Source: Flavobacterium acetivorans
Lineage (GTDB): Bacteria; Bacteroidota; Bacteroidia; Flavobacteriales; Flavobacteriaceae
Direction of reading: 5' to 3'
Length of the DNA: 64,000 bases
Assembly (NCBI RefSeq): GCF_020911885.1
Contig: NZ_CP087132.1
Coordinates: forward strand, 806,001-870,000
The notes under the pieces are model-generated. The model was not told the origin of the DNA and made no database searches. It saw only the letters and a list, made by a program, of their open reading frames with translations. Position 1 is the first letter of the stretch. Each line of letters starts with the position of its first letter. Position numbers and translations under genes: made by a program. This document shows positions 44,316 to 53,962 of this stretch, one piece after another.

Positions 44316-46193
44316 TTATTTCATTTCGTAAAGATTGTTCGTTTGTTTTACATCAGCCATTAATCCGCTTGGATCAATAGTGATTTTCTTGATGCTGTTT
44401 TTTGCTTTAGCTATGGTAAAATCATAATTAGAAGCTGCCCAAGCCCAATCATTAAGAACTGTTCTTTTTACAGATGGATTTGGATTTTCTTTTTCAAAAT
44501 TCATCATGCGCAATGGAACGTAGAAGCTTTCGGTTGTTCCGTCAGTATATTCAACTATCAAATCGATAGGCATTGGCATTCTTCCGATTCTTTCTAAACT
44601 TACGGTAGTATTAGCACCATTATCAGTTACGGCTTTGATTCCATAATCGATTGTATTGGTGGTTTGAGTCCAATCCATCAGATACCAATCTAGGTTTGCT
44701 CCCGAAACACGCTCAGCTGTTCTTTTGACATCATTAGGAGTAGGATGTTTGAACTTGAAATCGTGATAATATCTCTTTATCGTTTCAGCTAATTTGTCTT
44801 GCCCAATCAAATAACCCAATTGAGACAAAAAGAGACTTCCTTTTACATACGAAGAAACACTATACGGTCTATTTTCATCATAACGGTCTCCGTGTGTGCT
44901 TTGTGATTGCTCTTTACCGGATTCTATTAATTTGTAATAGGCATTGTAATTTCCTTTGAATGGATTTTCAACTTTTTTAGCTGACATTTCATTTTCTCCC
45001 CAATCTTGAACATAAGTCGTAAAACCTTCATCCATCCAAGGATGTTTTGATTCGTTTGAGGCTAAAACATGTTGGAACCAAGAATGCGCTAATTCATGTG
45101 TTGCTGTCCCATAAATGCCTTCTAATTTCCCGTTTCCTAGCATCAATGTGCACATGGCATACTCCATTCCGCCATCGCCACCTTGAATAAACGAGTATTG
45201 TTTGTATGGATAATCACCTATATTTTTATTGAAAAAATCCAACATATTGACCATCATTGGCTGTAATTTCTTCCAGTTATCAATGATTTTTGGGTTATTC
45301 TTGTACAAGAAATGCAAGTCAACATTATTAGGTCCTTTCACCACATCATGAATATAATCTTTATCGGCTGCCCAAGTAAAATCATGAACCATTGGGGCAA
45401 TAAAATGCCAAGTCAGGGTTTTAGTTTTCTTCGGATAAGTAACTTTCACCCCTGCATCTTCATAACCATGACCTATTTCGTTTTGATTTTGCAAATAGCC
45501 CGAACCTCCAAGAGTATATTCCTTATCGATTGTAATCTTTACATCAAAATTTCCCCATACCCCATGAAATTCTCTGGCAATATAAGGATCGGCATGCCAA
45601 CCTTCGAAATCAAATTCAGCTAATTTTGGATACCATTGTGACATAGAAAATGCTACACCTTCGGAATTATTTCTTCCCGAACGGCGAATTTGAACCGGAA
45701 CCTGTCCGTCAAAATCAAGTGTGAAAGTTGTTTTAGAATTTGGCAATATTGGCTTGGCTAAATTTACTTCAAGGATAGTTCCTACAGTTTTTGTAGTAGC
45801 AGCAACGCCATCTTGTTTAAAATTACTAATCTTGAGATAACCAATTTCGTTAGGTTTTAAACTTTCAATTCGGCTCACTTTCACCTCTTTGCCGTCAACA
45901 TTTACTTTATTGACCATTCTGGCATCTGGATCTTTGATGTTGTGCAGTCTGGCATCCATTTCACTTCCCGGCTGGAATGCATTATTAAATAAATGATAAT
46001 AGACTTTTCTTAAGGTGTCAGAGGAATTATTGGTATAAACCAATTCTTGTTTTCCTTTGTATTGGTAGTTTTTCACATCCATGACAACATCCATTTTATA
46101 ATCGGCATGCTGTTGCCAATAAGTGGAACTTTGGGCATAAATAGAACCCAAATTAAGAGTGACAATTGAAATTAAAAGCAATTTTCTCATCAT
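44316..46193 (-). CDS. secreted M1-family metallopeptidase
   Basis: 625 residues. Signal peptide about 1-20 (LLLISIVTLNLGSIYAQ). Gluzincin aminopeptidase motifs: GGMEYA 341-346, HELAH at 366-370 and the third zinc ligand E389 (WMDEGFTTY). Expected to act on peptides in the periplasm or outside the cell. The ATG at 46193 is followed directly by a second ATG (46190); either may be used. The terminator of the upstream protease ends only about ten bases before the start, which leaves little room for a promoter. Confidence 0.92.
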   Translation of the reverse strand: MMRKLLLISIVTLNLGSIYAQSSTYWQQHADYKMDVVMDVKNYQYKGKQELVYTNNSSDTLRKVYYHLFNNAFQPGSEMDARLHNIKDPDARMVNKVNVDGKEVKVSRIESLKPNEIGYLKISNFKQDGVAATTKTVGTILEVNLAKPILPNSKTTFTLDFDGQVPVQIRRSGRNNSEGVAFSMSQWYPKLAEFDFEGWHADPYIAREFHGVWGNFDVKITIDKEYTLGGSGYLQNQNEIGHGYEDAGVKVTYPKKTKTLTWHFIAPMVHDFTWAADKDYIHDVVKGPNNVDLHFLYKNNPKIIDNWKKLQPMMVNMLDFFNKNIGDYPYKQYSFIQGGDGGMEYAMCTLMLGNGKLEGIYGTATHELAHSWFQHVLASNESKHPWMDEGFTTYVQDWGENEMSAKKVENPFKGNYNAYYKLIESGKEQSQSTHGDRYDENRPYSVSSYVKGSLFLSQLGYLIGQDKLAETIKRYYHDFKFKHPTPNDVKRTAERVSGANLDWYLMDWTQTTNTIDYGIKAVTDNGANTTVSLERIGRMPMPIDLIVEYTDGTTESFYVPLRMMNFEKENPNPSVKRTVLNDWAWAASNYDFTIAKAKNSIKKITIDPSGLMADVKQTNNLYEMK

Positions 46194-46200
46194 TTTGCAA

Positions 46201-46232
46201 ATAAAAAATGGAAGGACAGGGGTCCTTCCATT
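46201..46232 (-). terminator. terminator hairpin between the S8 and M1 protease genes
   Basis: 11-bp perfect stem AATGGAAGGAC / GTCCTTCCATT with an AGGG loop, followed on the minus strand by TTTTTT. It lies 18 bases past the S8 stop and just before the M1 start. Confidence 0.8.
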
Positions 46233-46250
46233 GGATTAAAATTATTAAGA

Positions 46251-47876
46251 TTATTTTCTAGACATTTTCTCAGCCATCAATAAAGCATTGTATGCGTTGA
46301 CTATTTTTCCGGATTTAGATAAAGCTGAAAAAGAACGGCTGTCGTTTGGATTTCCGCCTACTACAACATCAGTTGTGATTGCTACTCCTGAATCCATCAA
46401 GATATGTTTTACCTGAGAAGCCGATAATTTTGGATAATACGAACGAATCAAGGCAGCAACGCCGGCAACATTTGGTGCGGCCATAGAAGTTCCCTGTAGG
46501 TATTGGTAAGAATCTTTTGGAGTGGTAGCATAAATTTGTACTCCAGGTGCAAAAACATCCACATTCACTTTACCGATGTTTGAAAAACGAGCAACCACCT
46601 TATCGCCATATTCAAAATTCAAGGCGCCAATAGTAATCATATTATCGGCAAATTCCTTTATTTTATCATCAGAATCATTTGGAAAGTTATCGCTGTAGTC
46701 GATGTCTTTTGCATCATTTCCTGCTGCATGAACAATTAGTACATCTTTCTTTTCGGCATATTTAATTGCATCGTAAACCCATTGTTTATGAGGAGAGAAA
46801 CTTTTTCCAAAACTTCCGTTGATCACTTTTGCTCCATTGTCTACCGCATAACGAATTCCAAGAGCAATATCCTTGTCATACTCATCCCCGTCTGGAACGG
46901 CACGAACGGTTAAAATTTCTACATTAGTGGCAACACCGTCCCCACCTATAGAATTACCTCTACTTTGAGCTACAATACCCGCTACGTGTGTCCCGTGTAG
47001 CGCTTCGTCTTTATCTGGCCCAATAACGTTATTGTTCCCATATTTTGTATCGGTAATATCTTGAGGGTTGTCTCCCAAAATTTTTCTATAGTCAGTCTTT
47101 AAATTATCTCCATTTAAAAGAGCATCAAAATCTGCCAATTGTTTTTGAACTGCCGTTTTCAATTCTGCCAAAGGCATCCCAAAAGAAAGCATTCTCTGGA
47201 TTGACGCCTTGCTTTTTTGTATTTCTGGATTCTCTGACACGATAGCTTTCACTTCTTCCGCTGTGTAAACCGCTTTACCAAAATGCTTTACCAAAGCCGC
47301 ATCACCAGCAGCAATGGTTGCTAACATTTCTTCCATACGACCTTTTCCTGTTGTCGCTTCGGCTATTTTTTTATCATTTAGTTTCTTTGCTTCCTGATAA
47401 GTAAGCTCATCAGTCAGGTTTTTATTTTTGATGATTCTTTCGTACTCATAATTCTCTTTGGTAATATCCCCTAGAAAATTCCAACCGTGCATATCGTCAA
47501 TATAACCGTTTTTATCATCGTCAATTCCGTTTCCTGGAATCTCTTTTGAGTTAGTCCAAACTACTGACTTCAAGTCTTCGTGTTCGATATCAACCCCCGA
47601 ATCTACAATCCCAACGATCACTTTAACTCCTTTTTTGTTTTTCAAAATCTCAGCATAAGCTCTATCTACACTCATTCCCGGAATCGTATCGTTTACGATA
47701 TCCAAATGACTCCAGCGTTTTAGCTCAATTTCTTTTAACGGAGCTACTTTTTTCACATTCAAAGGAGCACTGATCACTGCTAAAGTAGTCGTAGTTGAAA
47801 CTTGTTTTTGAGCTCCACAACCAGCTAAAACCAAAACGGCAAAAGCAGAAAGACAAATGGGTTTAATACTATTCAT
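46251..47876 (-). CDS. S8 (subtilisin-like) serine peptidase lipoprotein
   Basis: 541 residues. Lipobox LAGC with C20 as lipidated residue. Catalytic D92 (VDSGVD), H294 (HGTHVAG), S464 (GTSMAAP) and oxyanion N387 (HAAGND). The Asp-His distance of about 200 residues is far above that of subtilisin, owing to a calcium-loop-like stretch GNGIDDDKNGYIDD (116-129) and a long charged helical insert (about 140-285). Anchored in the envelope, it probably degrades or processes exported proteins. Followed by the M1 peptidase gene. Confidence 0.92.
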   Translation of the reverse strand: MNSIKPICLSAFAVLVLAGCGAQKQVSTTTTLAVISAPLNVKKVAPLKEIELKRWSHLDIVNDTIPGMSVDRAYAEILKNKKGVKVIVGIVDSGVDIEHEDLKSVVWTNSKEIPGNGIDDDKNGYIDDMHGWNFLGDITKENYEYERIIKNKNLTDELTYQEAKKLNDKKIAEATTGKGRMEEMLATIAAGDAALVKHFGKAVYTAEEVKAIVSENPEIQKSKASIQRMLSFGMPLAELKTAVQKQLADFDALLNGDNLKTDYRKILGDNPQDITDTKYGNNNVIGPDKDEALHGTHVAGIVAQSRGNSIGGDGVATNVEILTVRAVPDGDEYDKDIALGIRYAVDNGAKVINGSFGKSFSPHKQWVYDAIKYAEKKDVLIVHAAGNDAKDIDYSDNFPNDSDDKIKEFADNMITIGALNFEYGDKVVARFSNIGKVNVDVFAPGVQIYATTPKDSYQYLQGTSMAAPNVAGVAALIRSYYPKLSASQVKHILMDSGVAITTDVVVGGNPNDSRSFSALSKSGKIVNAYNALLMAEKMSRK

Positions 47877-47950
47877 TTAATTATTTATTTTATGTTTAAA
47901 ATATTGGTCTAAAATAGATTTTTTTGTTACAAAAAACACTTGGATTAACA

Positions 47951-48811
47951 CTATGTTAAGATTTCTTCACAGCTAAACACTTCCTTCAGCCGGACTCCTT
48001 TTTCGGTATGTTGCACCCTAATAATTTCGTTATGGGCATCATGCTCCAAAAATAAATAATAATTATTATCGGCAGCGGCATTGAGGAATTTAGTTTTCTC
48101 AGGCATTGTCAATAAAGGTCTGGTGTCATATCCCATCACATAAGGAACCGGAATATGTCCGGCTGTAGCCAATAAATCAGCACAAAAAACAATCGTTTTG
48201 TCTTTGTATTGAATATGTGGAATCATCTGTTTCTCGGTATGTCCATCTACAAAGAATATGCTAAAACCCAGTTCTGACTGCTCCAGAAAATCACCTTCCG
48301 GTCTTTTGATAAAATTCAATTGTCCGCTCTCTTGCATAGGCAAAATATTTTCTGACAAAAAAGAAGCTTTCTCCCTAGGATTCGGTTTTGTTGCCCATTC
48401 CCAATGGCTGTCATTGCTCCAAAACTTGGCATTTTTAAAAGCAGGTTCATAACCGGTTTTGTCCTTGTTCCATTGTACGCTTCCACCGCAATGATCAAAA
48501 TGCAAATGCGTCATAAAAACATCGGTAATATCATCGCGATGAAAACCGTATTTAGCTAAGGATTTATCCATAGAATGGCTTCCCCAAAGTGAATAATAGC
48601 CAAAAAACTTCTCCGATTGCTTGTTCCCCATTCCAGTATCAATAAGAATCAATCGATTTTCATCTTCAATAAGCAGGCATCTTGCCGCAATATCAATCAA
48701 ATTATTTTCATCAGCAGGATTGGTTTTATTCCAAATGGTTTTGGGCACCACGCCAAACATAGCGCCACCATCGAGTTTAAAATTTCCAGTTTCTATCGGA
48801 TAGAGTTTCAT
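47951..48811 (-). CDS. MBL-fold metallo-hydrolase
   Basis: 286 residues, no signal peptide. Zinc-binding THLHFDHCGG gives H102, H104, D106 and H107; later VDGHTEKQM and CADLLATAGHIPVPYVMGYD supply further ligands. Resembles quorum-quenching lactonase and arylsulfatase-like MBL proteins, but no substrate can be assigned. Own -7 box TATATTTG, immediately after an inverted repeat that may end the M48 operon. Confidence 0.9.
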   Translation of the reverse strand: MKLYPIETGNFKLDGGAMFGVVPKTIWNKTNPADENNLIDIAARCLLIEDENRLILIDTGMGNKQSEKFFGYYSLWGSHSMDKSLAKYGFHRDDITDVFMTHLHFDHCGGSVQWNKDKTGYEPAFKNAKFWSNDSHWEWATKPNPREKASFLSENILPMQESGQLNFIKRPEGDFLEQSELGFSIFFVDGHTEKQMIPHIQYKDKTIVFCADLLATAGHIPVPYVMGYDTRPLLTMPEKTKFLNAAADNNYYLFLEHDAHNEIIRVQHTEKGVRLKEVFSCEEILT

Positions 48812-48840
48812 GGTCGTATTGTTTAAAACTAAATTATCCT

Positions 48841-48848
48841 CAAATATA
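48841..48848 (-). promoter_or_regulatory. -7 element of the MBL hydrolase gene
   Basis: TATATTTG on the minus strand, 29 bases upstream of the ATG at 48811; it lies in the T-rich tail of the neighbouring hairpin. Confidence 0.5.
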
Positions 48849-48850
48849 AA

Positions 48851-48898
48851 AGATTCAACAATAAAACCCCCTTAAATAGTTGTTATATTGTTGAATCT
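48851..48898 (-). terminator. 13-bp inverted repeat, likely terminator of the M48-DUF898 unit
   Basis: AGATTCAACAATA (48851-48863) and TATTGTTGAATCT (48886-48898) are perfect inverted copies with a 22-base loop. On the minus strand a T-rich run TTTTATATTT follows, overlapping the MBL -7 box. Confidence 0.55.
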
Positions 48899-48994
48899 TG
48901 AAATCAAAAACCCGATACATCCGAATTATACACTAAATAAAAACGCTAATAACAGGGAATTAGCTATAAAAAAAGTCACGCTATTGAAGTAGTC

Positions 48995-50062
48995 CTACTT
49001 TTTTAATTTCTCAAAAATAGCTTTGAGTTTATCATTAGTCTTAGCTTCGAAAGACCTTTTTTTTATCATCTTATCAATATATTTTATTCTTTCTTGTGTC
49101 AGCGGATGTGAGCTTAAAAATTCCGGCATAGAAATGGTGTTATCCTGCTGCAGCCGCTGGAATAAATCAGACATCCCTTGTGGATTAACCCCATTGGAAA
49201 CTAAAATTTCAAAACCATCTAAATCTGCTTGATGTTCAAATTCTCTGGAAAAGGAAAGTGATTGCAAACTATTCACATTGTCCCCTATCGTCGCCATAAT
49301 ACCATTGGCATCCCCTAAAATTGCAGAAATGAATAAATAACCAGATAGACTTCTGCAAATCGCTTTCATCGAATGCCGATTATTAACATGAGATACTTCG
49401 TGACCAATTAAAGCCACCAATTCTTCATAACTCTTCATCTCGTCTAAAATCCCTTGATAAACAACAATATTTCCGTCAGGAAGAGCAAAAGCATTGACAA
49501 TATCCGAATTGACAACAGTAAATTTTATCGGTTTACTATTTTTTAATTTCAATTCTTTTGCAAATGCATTCAAAGCCGCTGTTTTCACCGAATCAACGGA
49601 ACTGAAAAACATATTCTCCTGAAAAAAATTGCTTCCCAGTTTGTCGTCATAATCTTCTGGAATCAAAACCACTGATTTTTCGGCTACCCAAGGAATGGCA
49701 TAAACATAAGACAATCCTATAAACAGCATAATCAAGAAAGCAAAACCAACATGTGAAGTCAATCCTAAATCTAATAATTTATGATACCAATCCAGTTGTC
49801 CGTTATTTTTTCTAAAAACAGTCAAATCCCGAATGAAATCAGGATCTTTCACCATAATACCCTGAACCGTTTCATCACCATGTTGAAAATACAGAGCCGT
49901 TCCTTTTTTTTCAAAAGAAACAGACTCTAATTTCCAACTATTAGCCGTGTTATTAGCCGATTCAAAATGAAACATCGAAGTTCCTTTGTCGAAGAACAAT
50001 TCTATTGGCTGGGGAACCGAAGAATTTCCATCATAAAAAACCCCAATTGTTTTATTCTTCAT
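48995..50062 (-). CDS. membrane-anchored M48-family metallopeptidase
   Basis: 355 residues. A beta-rich N-terminal region (about 1-90), one membrane helix about 104-122 (VGFAFLIMLFIGLSYVYAIP), then a gluzincin domain with HEVSH at 221-225 and Glu276 in SREFEHQADLDG. A VNAFALPDGNIVVYQGIL segment is the usual M48 substrate strand. Four bases after the DUF898 gene, so co-translated. Probably membrane protein quality control. Confidence 0.92.
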   Translation of the reverse strand: MKNKTIGVFYDGNSSVPQPIELFFDKGTSMFHFESANNTANSWKLESVSFEKKGTALYFQHGDETVQGIMVKDPDFIRDLTVFRKNNGQLDWYHKLLDLGLTSHVGFAFLIMLFIGLSYVYAIPWVAEKSVVLIPEDYDDKLGSNFFQENMFFSSVDSVKTAALNAFAKELKLKNSKPIKFTVVNSDIVNAFALPDGNIVVYQGILDEMKSYEELVALIGHEVSHVNNRHSMKAICRSLSGYLFISAILGDANGIMATIGDNVNSLQSLSFSREFEHQADLDGFEILVSNGVNPQGMSDLFQRLQQDNTISMPEFLSSHPLTQERIKYIDKMIKKRSFEAKTNDKLKAIFEKLKK

Positions 50063-50066
50063 GATC

Positions 50067-51026
50067 TTACATTACAAAATCTAAATCCAAGAAATCACTG
50101 ATATCCTCGCCTGTAGCGTCTTTATAATTCGCTTCTGTTTGTTGTATCGAATCCAGATCAATATTTCCTTCTAATTCTATATTGCTAAAAATATACTTCA
50201 TCGTTCTTGTTACAACCCATGCATACCCAAGTCCTAACGTACCGATTAAAATAAATAAGTTTACAAAAGCCAATTTAAAGAAACCACCGCCGGTTACAGT
50301 AGAATTCAATTGAATTTCATCCTTTCCTTTATTTAGACTTAGGTTGTCTATATAATATTCGAAAAGATCTTTTTGCCACCAAAAAGCATAAATTCCAAGA
50401 GTAAACACTGTCAAGAAGTAACCTTTCAAATTTAAGATAAAATAATCTCCTCCGTCTCCCTCATAATTCATTTCAATTTCACCAAATCGAACATTATTCA
50501 ACAGGTATTTTCTGAGATTTATTGACATCCATGAACCATAAAGCCCAAGAGATATAATTGTAAAGAAAATCCATTTGAAAAAATTTTTGGTCAGTTCATT
50601 CCTGTCTCCTCTATAGCCGAAACGAATTCCTCGCCATGATGTTCTTGACATTCTATAGCGATACGATCCATGAATTGCCAAAGGTAAAATGGCGATAAAG
50701 CCAAGGTAAAACAATAATAAACCTACAAATGGAATTTTTAAATAGATAAATAAAGCCAGCAGACCATAAAGACTAATGAATATCAAAATTGCTTTCAAGA
50801 ATCCTTTAAACATTTCCTTGCCCGTACCATGAAAAGAAAATGAATCTCCATTCAATGAAGTTTCTCCATACAGAAACTGAAGGCGTTTTGCTTTTGCCCA
50901 GGGATAATAAAGACCTAGTGTCACAATTGTTAATAACCAGTTGACAATAATGACTCCAAAAAAGTCACTTCCATTTCCGTTAAAATCAATTTTATAGCTT
51001 TTTGAGCTGGTTAATGGTTCGTTCAT
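50067..51026 (-). CDS. DUF898 (YjgN-like) membrane protein
   Basis: 319 residues with about six membrane helices and the internally repeated DUF898 pattern: FNGNGSDFFGVIIVNWLLTIVTLGLYYPWAKAKRLQFLY occurs again as EGDGGDYFILNLKGYFLTVFTLGIYAFWWQKDLFEYY and a third time in weaker form (stated by pattern). Such proteins often pair with an M48 peptidase, as here. Function unknown. First gene of a two-gene unit with a good promoter. Confidence 0.9.
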   Translation of the reverse strand: MNEPLTSSKSYKIDFNGNGSDFFGVIIVNWLLTIVTLGLYYPWAKAKRLQFLYGETSLNGDSFSFHGTGKEMFKGFLKAILIFISLYGLLALFIYLKIPFVGLLLFYLGFIAILPLAIHGSYRYRMSRTSWRGIRFGYRGDRNELTKNFFKWIFFTIISLGLYGSWMSINLRKYLLNNVRFGEIEMNYEGDGGDYFILNLKGYFLTVFTLGIYAFWWQKDLFEYYIDNLSLNKGKDEIQLNSTVTGGGFFKLAFVNLFILIGTLGLGYAWVVTRTMKYIFSNIELEGNIDLDSIQQTEANYKDATGEDISDFLDLDFVM

Positions 51027-51058
51027 GCTTTATAGCGTTATTTCTTGTTAATAAATCA

Positions 51059-51088
51059 TAAAAGTAATTTATTTTTTGAATTACCAAA
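51059..51088 (-). promoter_or_regulatory. promoter of the DUF898-M48 unit
   Basis: Minus strand TTTG (51088-51085), 18-base spacer, TACTTTTA (51066-51059; one mismatch to TAnnTTTG), 32 bases before the ATG. Confidence 0.6.
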
Positions 51089-51160
51089 CCATATAGACAT
51101 TTTCTATTTTAAGATTAGTTATAAAAATGTTATCAATTATGGAAAAAGGTTTTTATATAG

Positions 51161-51168
51161 TATCTTTG
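51161..51168 (+). promoter_or_regulatory. -7 element of the suf operon
   Basis: TATCTTTG, perfect. It leaves a leader of roughly 100 bases before the first suf ATG, long for this genome and a possible site for regulation. No -33 TTG seen. Confidence 0.5.
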
Positions 51169-51273
51169 CAGTTAATTTAGACAAAATCAATATAACGATG
51201 CGATAAGCTTCCTGAAAGGCCTGATTTTCAAATCACAATTTCAATGCAAATCCCATAATACCAATACAAACAC

Positions 51274-51603
51274 ATGATAAAAGTTTCTGATACTGCCAAA
51301 AAGAAAATCATCGATTTGATGAAAGAGGACGGTTTTGATGCTAGCACTGACTATGTAAGAGTGGGTGTGAAAAGCGGCGGTTGCTCTGGTTTGTCTTATG
51401 ATTTAAAATTTGACAAAACTAAAAGCGAGGATGATAAAATATTTGTAGATAACGAAATCACCATCGCTGTAGAGAAAAAATCATTCCTTTATTTAGCCGG
51501 AACAATACTGGAATTTTCAGGAGGAATAAACGGAAAAGGATTTGTTTTTAATAATCCAAATGCAAACAGAACTTGTGGTTGCGGAGAGAGTTTCTCTTTG
51601 TAA
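51274..51603 (+). CDS. HesB/IscA-family iron-sulfur assembly protein (SufA-like)
   Basis: 109 residues, A-type carrier. The three conserved cysteines are C37 (GGCSG), C101 and C103 (CGCGESF). Passes Fe-S clusters from the SufBCD scaffold to target proteins. First gene of the suf operon, 20 bases before sufB. Confidence 0.94.
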   Translation: MIKVSDTAKKKIIDLMKEDGFDASTDYVRVGVKSGGCSGLSYDLKFDKTKSEDDKIFVDNEITIAVEKKSFLYLAGTILEFSGGINGKGFVFNNPNANRTCGCGESFSL

Positions 51604-51623
51604 AACATTTAAAATAAAAAATT

Positions 51624-53072
51624 ATGTCAAAATATACCGAAGACGATTTAAAAATCGAACTCGAAACTAAAGAATACGAGTACGGATTTTATACTAATTT
51701 GGAATCGGACACTTTTCCAACAGGCTTAAACGAAGATATCGTTCGTGCCATCTCCCTTAGAAAAGAAGAACCACAATGGATGACCGAGTGGCGCCTTGAA
51801 GCTTTTCGTGCATGGCAAGAAATGACTGAACCGGAATGGGCGAATGTGCATTATGAGAAACCTGATTTTCAAGCCATTTCCTATTATTCAGCCCCAAAAG
51901 CCATTGACCCTAATAAAACATTAGACGATGTAGATCCGGAACTTTTAGAAATGTATAAAAAGTTAGGCATCTCTGTCGATGAGCAAAAGATGATGAATAA
52001 TGTAGCGATGGATATTGTTGTCGACTCGGTTTCGGTTGCAACAACATTCAAAAAAACATTAGGCGAAAAAGGGATTATCTTCATGAGTATTTCTGAAGCT
52101 ATCAAAGAACATCCGGAATTAGTTCGTAAATATTTAGGAACAGTAGTTCCGCAAAAAGACAACTTTTATGCTGCTTTAAATTCAGCCGTATTCTCTGACG
52201 GTTCTTTCTGTTATATTCCAAAAGGAGTTCGTTGCCCAATGGAACTTTCGACTTATTTTAGAATCAATCAAGCCGGAACAGGTCAATTTGAAAGAACATT
52301 ATTAATTGCTGACGAAGGAAGTTACGTATCTTACCTTGAAGGTTGTACTGCTCCAAGTCGTGATGAAAATCAATTGCACGCTGCCGTAGTAGAATTAATC
52401 GCTCTTGACGATGCCGAAATTAAATATTCGACCGTTCAAAACTGGTATCCTGGAAATAAAGAAGGTAAAGGAGGCGTTTTCAATTTTGTAACCAAAAGAG
52501 GAATATGCGAGAAAAACGCAAAGATTTCTTGGACACAGGTTGAAACGGGCTCAGCGGTAACTTGGAAATATCCTTCGGTTATTTTAAAAGGTGACAATTC
52601 AGTAGGTGAATTTTATTCAATAGCTGTAACCAATAATTTCCAACAAGCCGATACCGGAACAAAAATGATACATTTAGGTAAAAACACTAAATCAACCATC
52701 ATTTCTAAAGGTATTTCTGCCGGAAAATCCCAAAACAGTTACCGTGGTTTGGTACGAATTTCACCAAATGCAGACAACGCCAGAAACTTTTCACAATGTG
52801 ACTCGTTGTTAATGGGCAACAATTGTGGCGCACACACTTTTCCTTATATAGAAAGCAAAAATCCATCGGCCAAAGTAGAACACGAAGCCACGACAAGTAA
52901 AATTGGTGAAGACCAAGTTTTCTATTGCAACCAACGTGGAATCCCAACCGAGAAAGCAATTGCTTTAATCGTAAACGGTTTCAGTAAAGATGTATTGAAT
53001 AAGTTGCCAATGGAATTTGCGGTAGAAGCTCAAAAATTATTAGAAATTTCACTAGAAGGAAGTGTGGGTTAA
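51624..53072 (+). CDS. sufB: Fe-S cluster assembly scaffold SufB
   Basis: 482 residues, beta-helix core subunit of the SufBC2D complex. Signature segments are present: [61 protein letters not shown] (here YRGLVRI and the Cys of SQCDSLL) and [19 protein letters not shown]. Length and motifs are complete. Followed after 64 bases by sufC. Confidence 0.97.
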   Translation: MSKYTEDDLKIELETKEYEYGFYTNLESDTFPTGLNEDIVRAISLRKEEPQWMTEWRLEAFRAWQEMTEPEWANVHYEKPDFQAISYYSAPKAIDPNKTLDDVDPELLEMYKKLGISVDEQKMMNNVAMDIVVDSVSVATTFKKTLGEKGIIFMSISEAIKEHPELVRKYLGTVVPQKDNFYAALNSAVFSDGSFCYIPKGVRCPMELSTYFRINQAGTGQFERTLLIADEGSYVSYLEGCTAPSRDENQLHAAVVELIALDDAEIKYSTVQNWYPGNKEGKGGVFNFVTKRGICEKNAKISWTQVETGSAVTWKYPSVILKGDNSVGEFYSIAVTNNFQQADTGTKMIHLGKNTKSTIISKGISAGKSQNSYRGLVRISPNADNARNFSQCDSLLMGNNCGAHTFPYIESKNPSAKVEHEATTSKIGEDQVFYCNQRGIPTEKAIALIVNGFSKDVLNKLPMEFAVEAQKLLEISLEGSVG

Positions 53073-53136
53073 TTTCCAGATCCAAAATAAAACGTACTGA
53101 ATCTTAATACCTTAATGGTTTAAAAAATAGAAACAA

Positions 53137-53889
53137 ATGTTAAGCATAAAAAATCTACATGCCGCAATTGGCGACAAAGAAATATTAAAAGGAATCAACC
53201 TTGAAGTAAAAGCAGGTGAAGTTCATGCGATAATGGGGCCAAACGGTGCCGGAAAAAGTACCCTTTCGGCTGTAATTGCAGGAAACGAAAACTACGAAAT
53301 GACCGAGGGAGAAATCCTTTTGGAGAACGAAGATATTTCTGAATTGGCTCCCGAAGAAAGAGCACACAAAGGAGTTTTTCTTTCTTTTCAATATCCGGTT
53401 GAAATTCCTGGAGTTTCAGTAACCAATTTCATGAGAACGGCTATCAATGAAACACGCAAAGCAAACGGTCAGGACGAAATGCCTGCCAATGAAATGCTGA
53501 AAGTGATTCGTGAAAAAGCAGAATTATTAGAAATTGACAGAAAATTTTTGTCTCGTTCTCTTAACGAAGGATTTTCTGGAGGAGAGAAAAAACGTAACGA
53601 AATTTTCCAAATGGCAATGTTAGAACCAAAATTGGCCATTCTTGACGAAACCGATTCAGGATTGGACATTGATGCTTTGCGAATTGTTGCCAATGGCGTA
53701 AACAAATTAAAAAGCGATAAAAACGCAGTAATCGTAATCACGCACTACCAAAGATTATTAGATTATATCGTTCCTGATTTTGTTCACGTCCTTTACAACG
53801 GAAAAATTGTAAAATCGGGTGATGCAAGCTTAGCCTTAGAACTTGAAGAAAAAGGATACGACTGGATTAAACAAGAACAAGAAGCATAA
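53137..53889 (+). CDS. sufC: Fe-S cluster assembly ATPase SufC
   Basis: 250 residues, ABC-type ATPase of SufBC2D. Walker A GPNGAGKST at 34-42, signature FSGGEKKRNE, Walker B LAILDETDSGLD, and H-loop VITHYQRLL. EKKRNE with Glu in place of the usual Arg pattern is normal for SufC. A heptamer array fills much of the gap to sufD. Confidence 0.97.
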   Translation: MLSIKNLHAAIGDKEILKGINLEVKAGEVHAIMGPNGAGKSTLSAVIAGNENYEMTEGEILLENEDISELAPEERAHKGVFLSFQYPVEIPGVSVTNFMRTAINETRKANGQDEMPANEMLKVIREKAELLEIDRKFLSRSLNEGFSGGEKKRNEIFQMAMLEPKLAILDETDSGLDIDALRIVANGVNKLKSDKNAVIVITHYQRLLDYIVPDFVHVLYNGKIVKSGDASLALELEEKGYDWIKQEQEA

Positions 53890-53890
53890 A

Positions 53891-53954
53891 TTAGTTAGCA
53901 GTTTGCGGTTAGCAGTTTTCAAAACTCATAACTCACAACTCATAACTTTTAACT
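53891..53954. repeat. degenerate heptamer array between sufC and sufD
   Basis: Units TTAGTTA, GCAGTTT, GCGGTTA, GCAGTTT, then TCATAAC, TCACAAC, TCATAAC, TTTTAAC. Transcribed within the suf operon. Confidence 0.75.
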
Positions 53955-53962
53955 AAACAATA

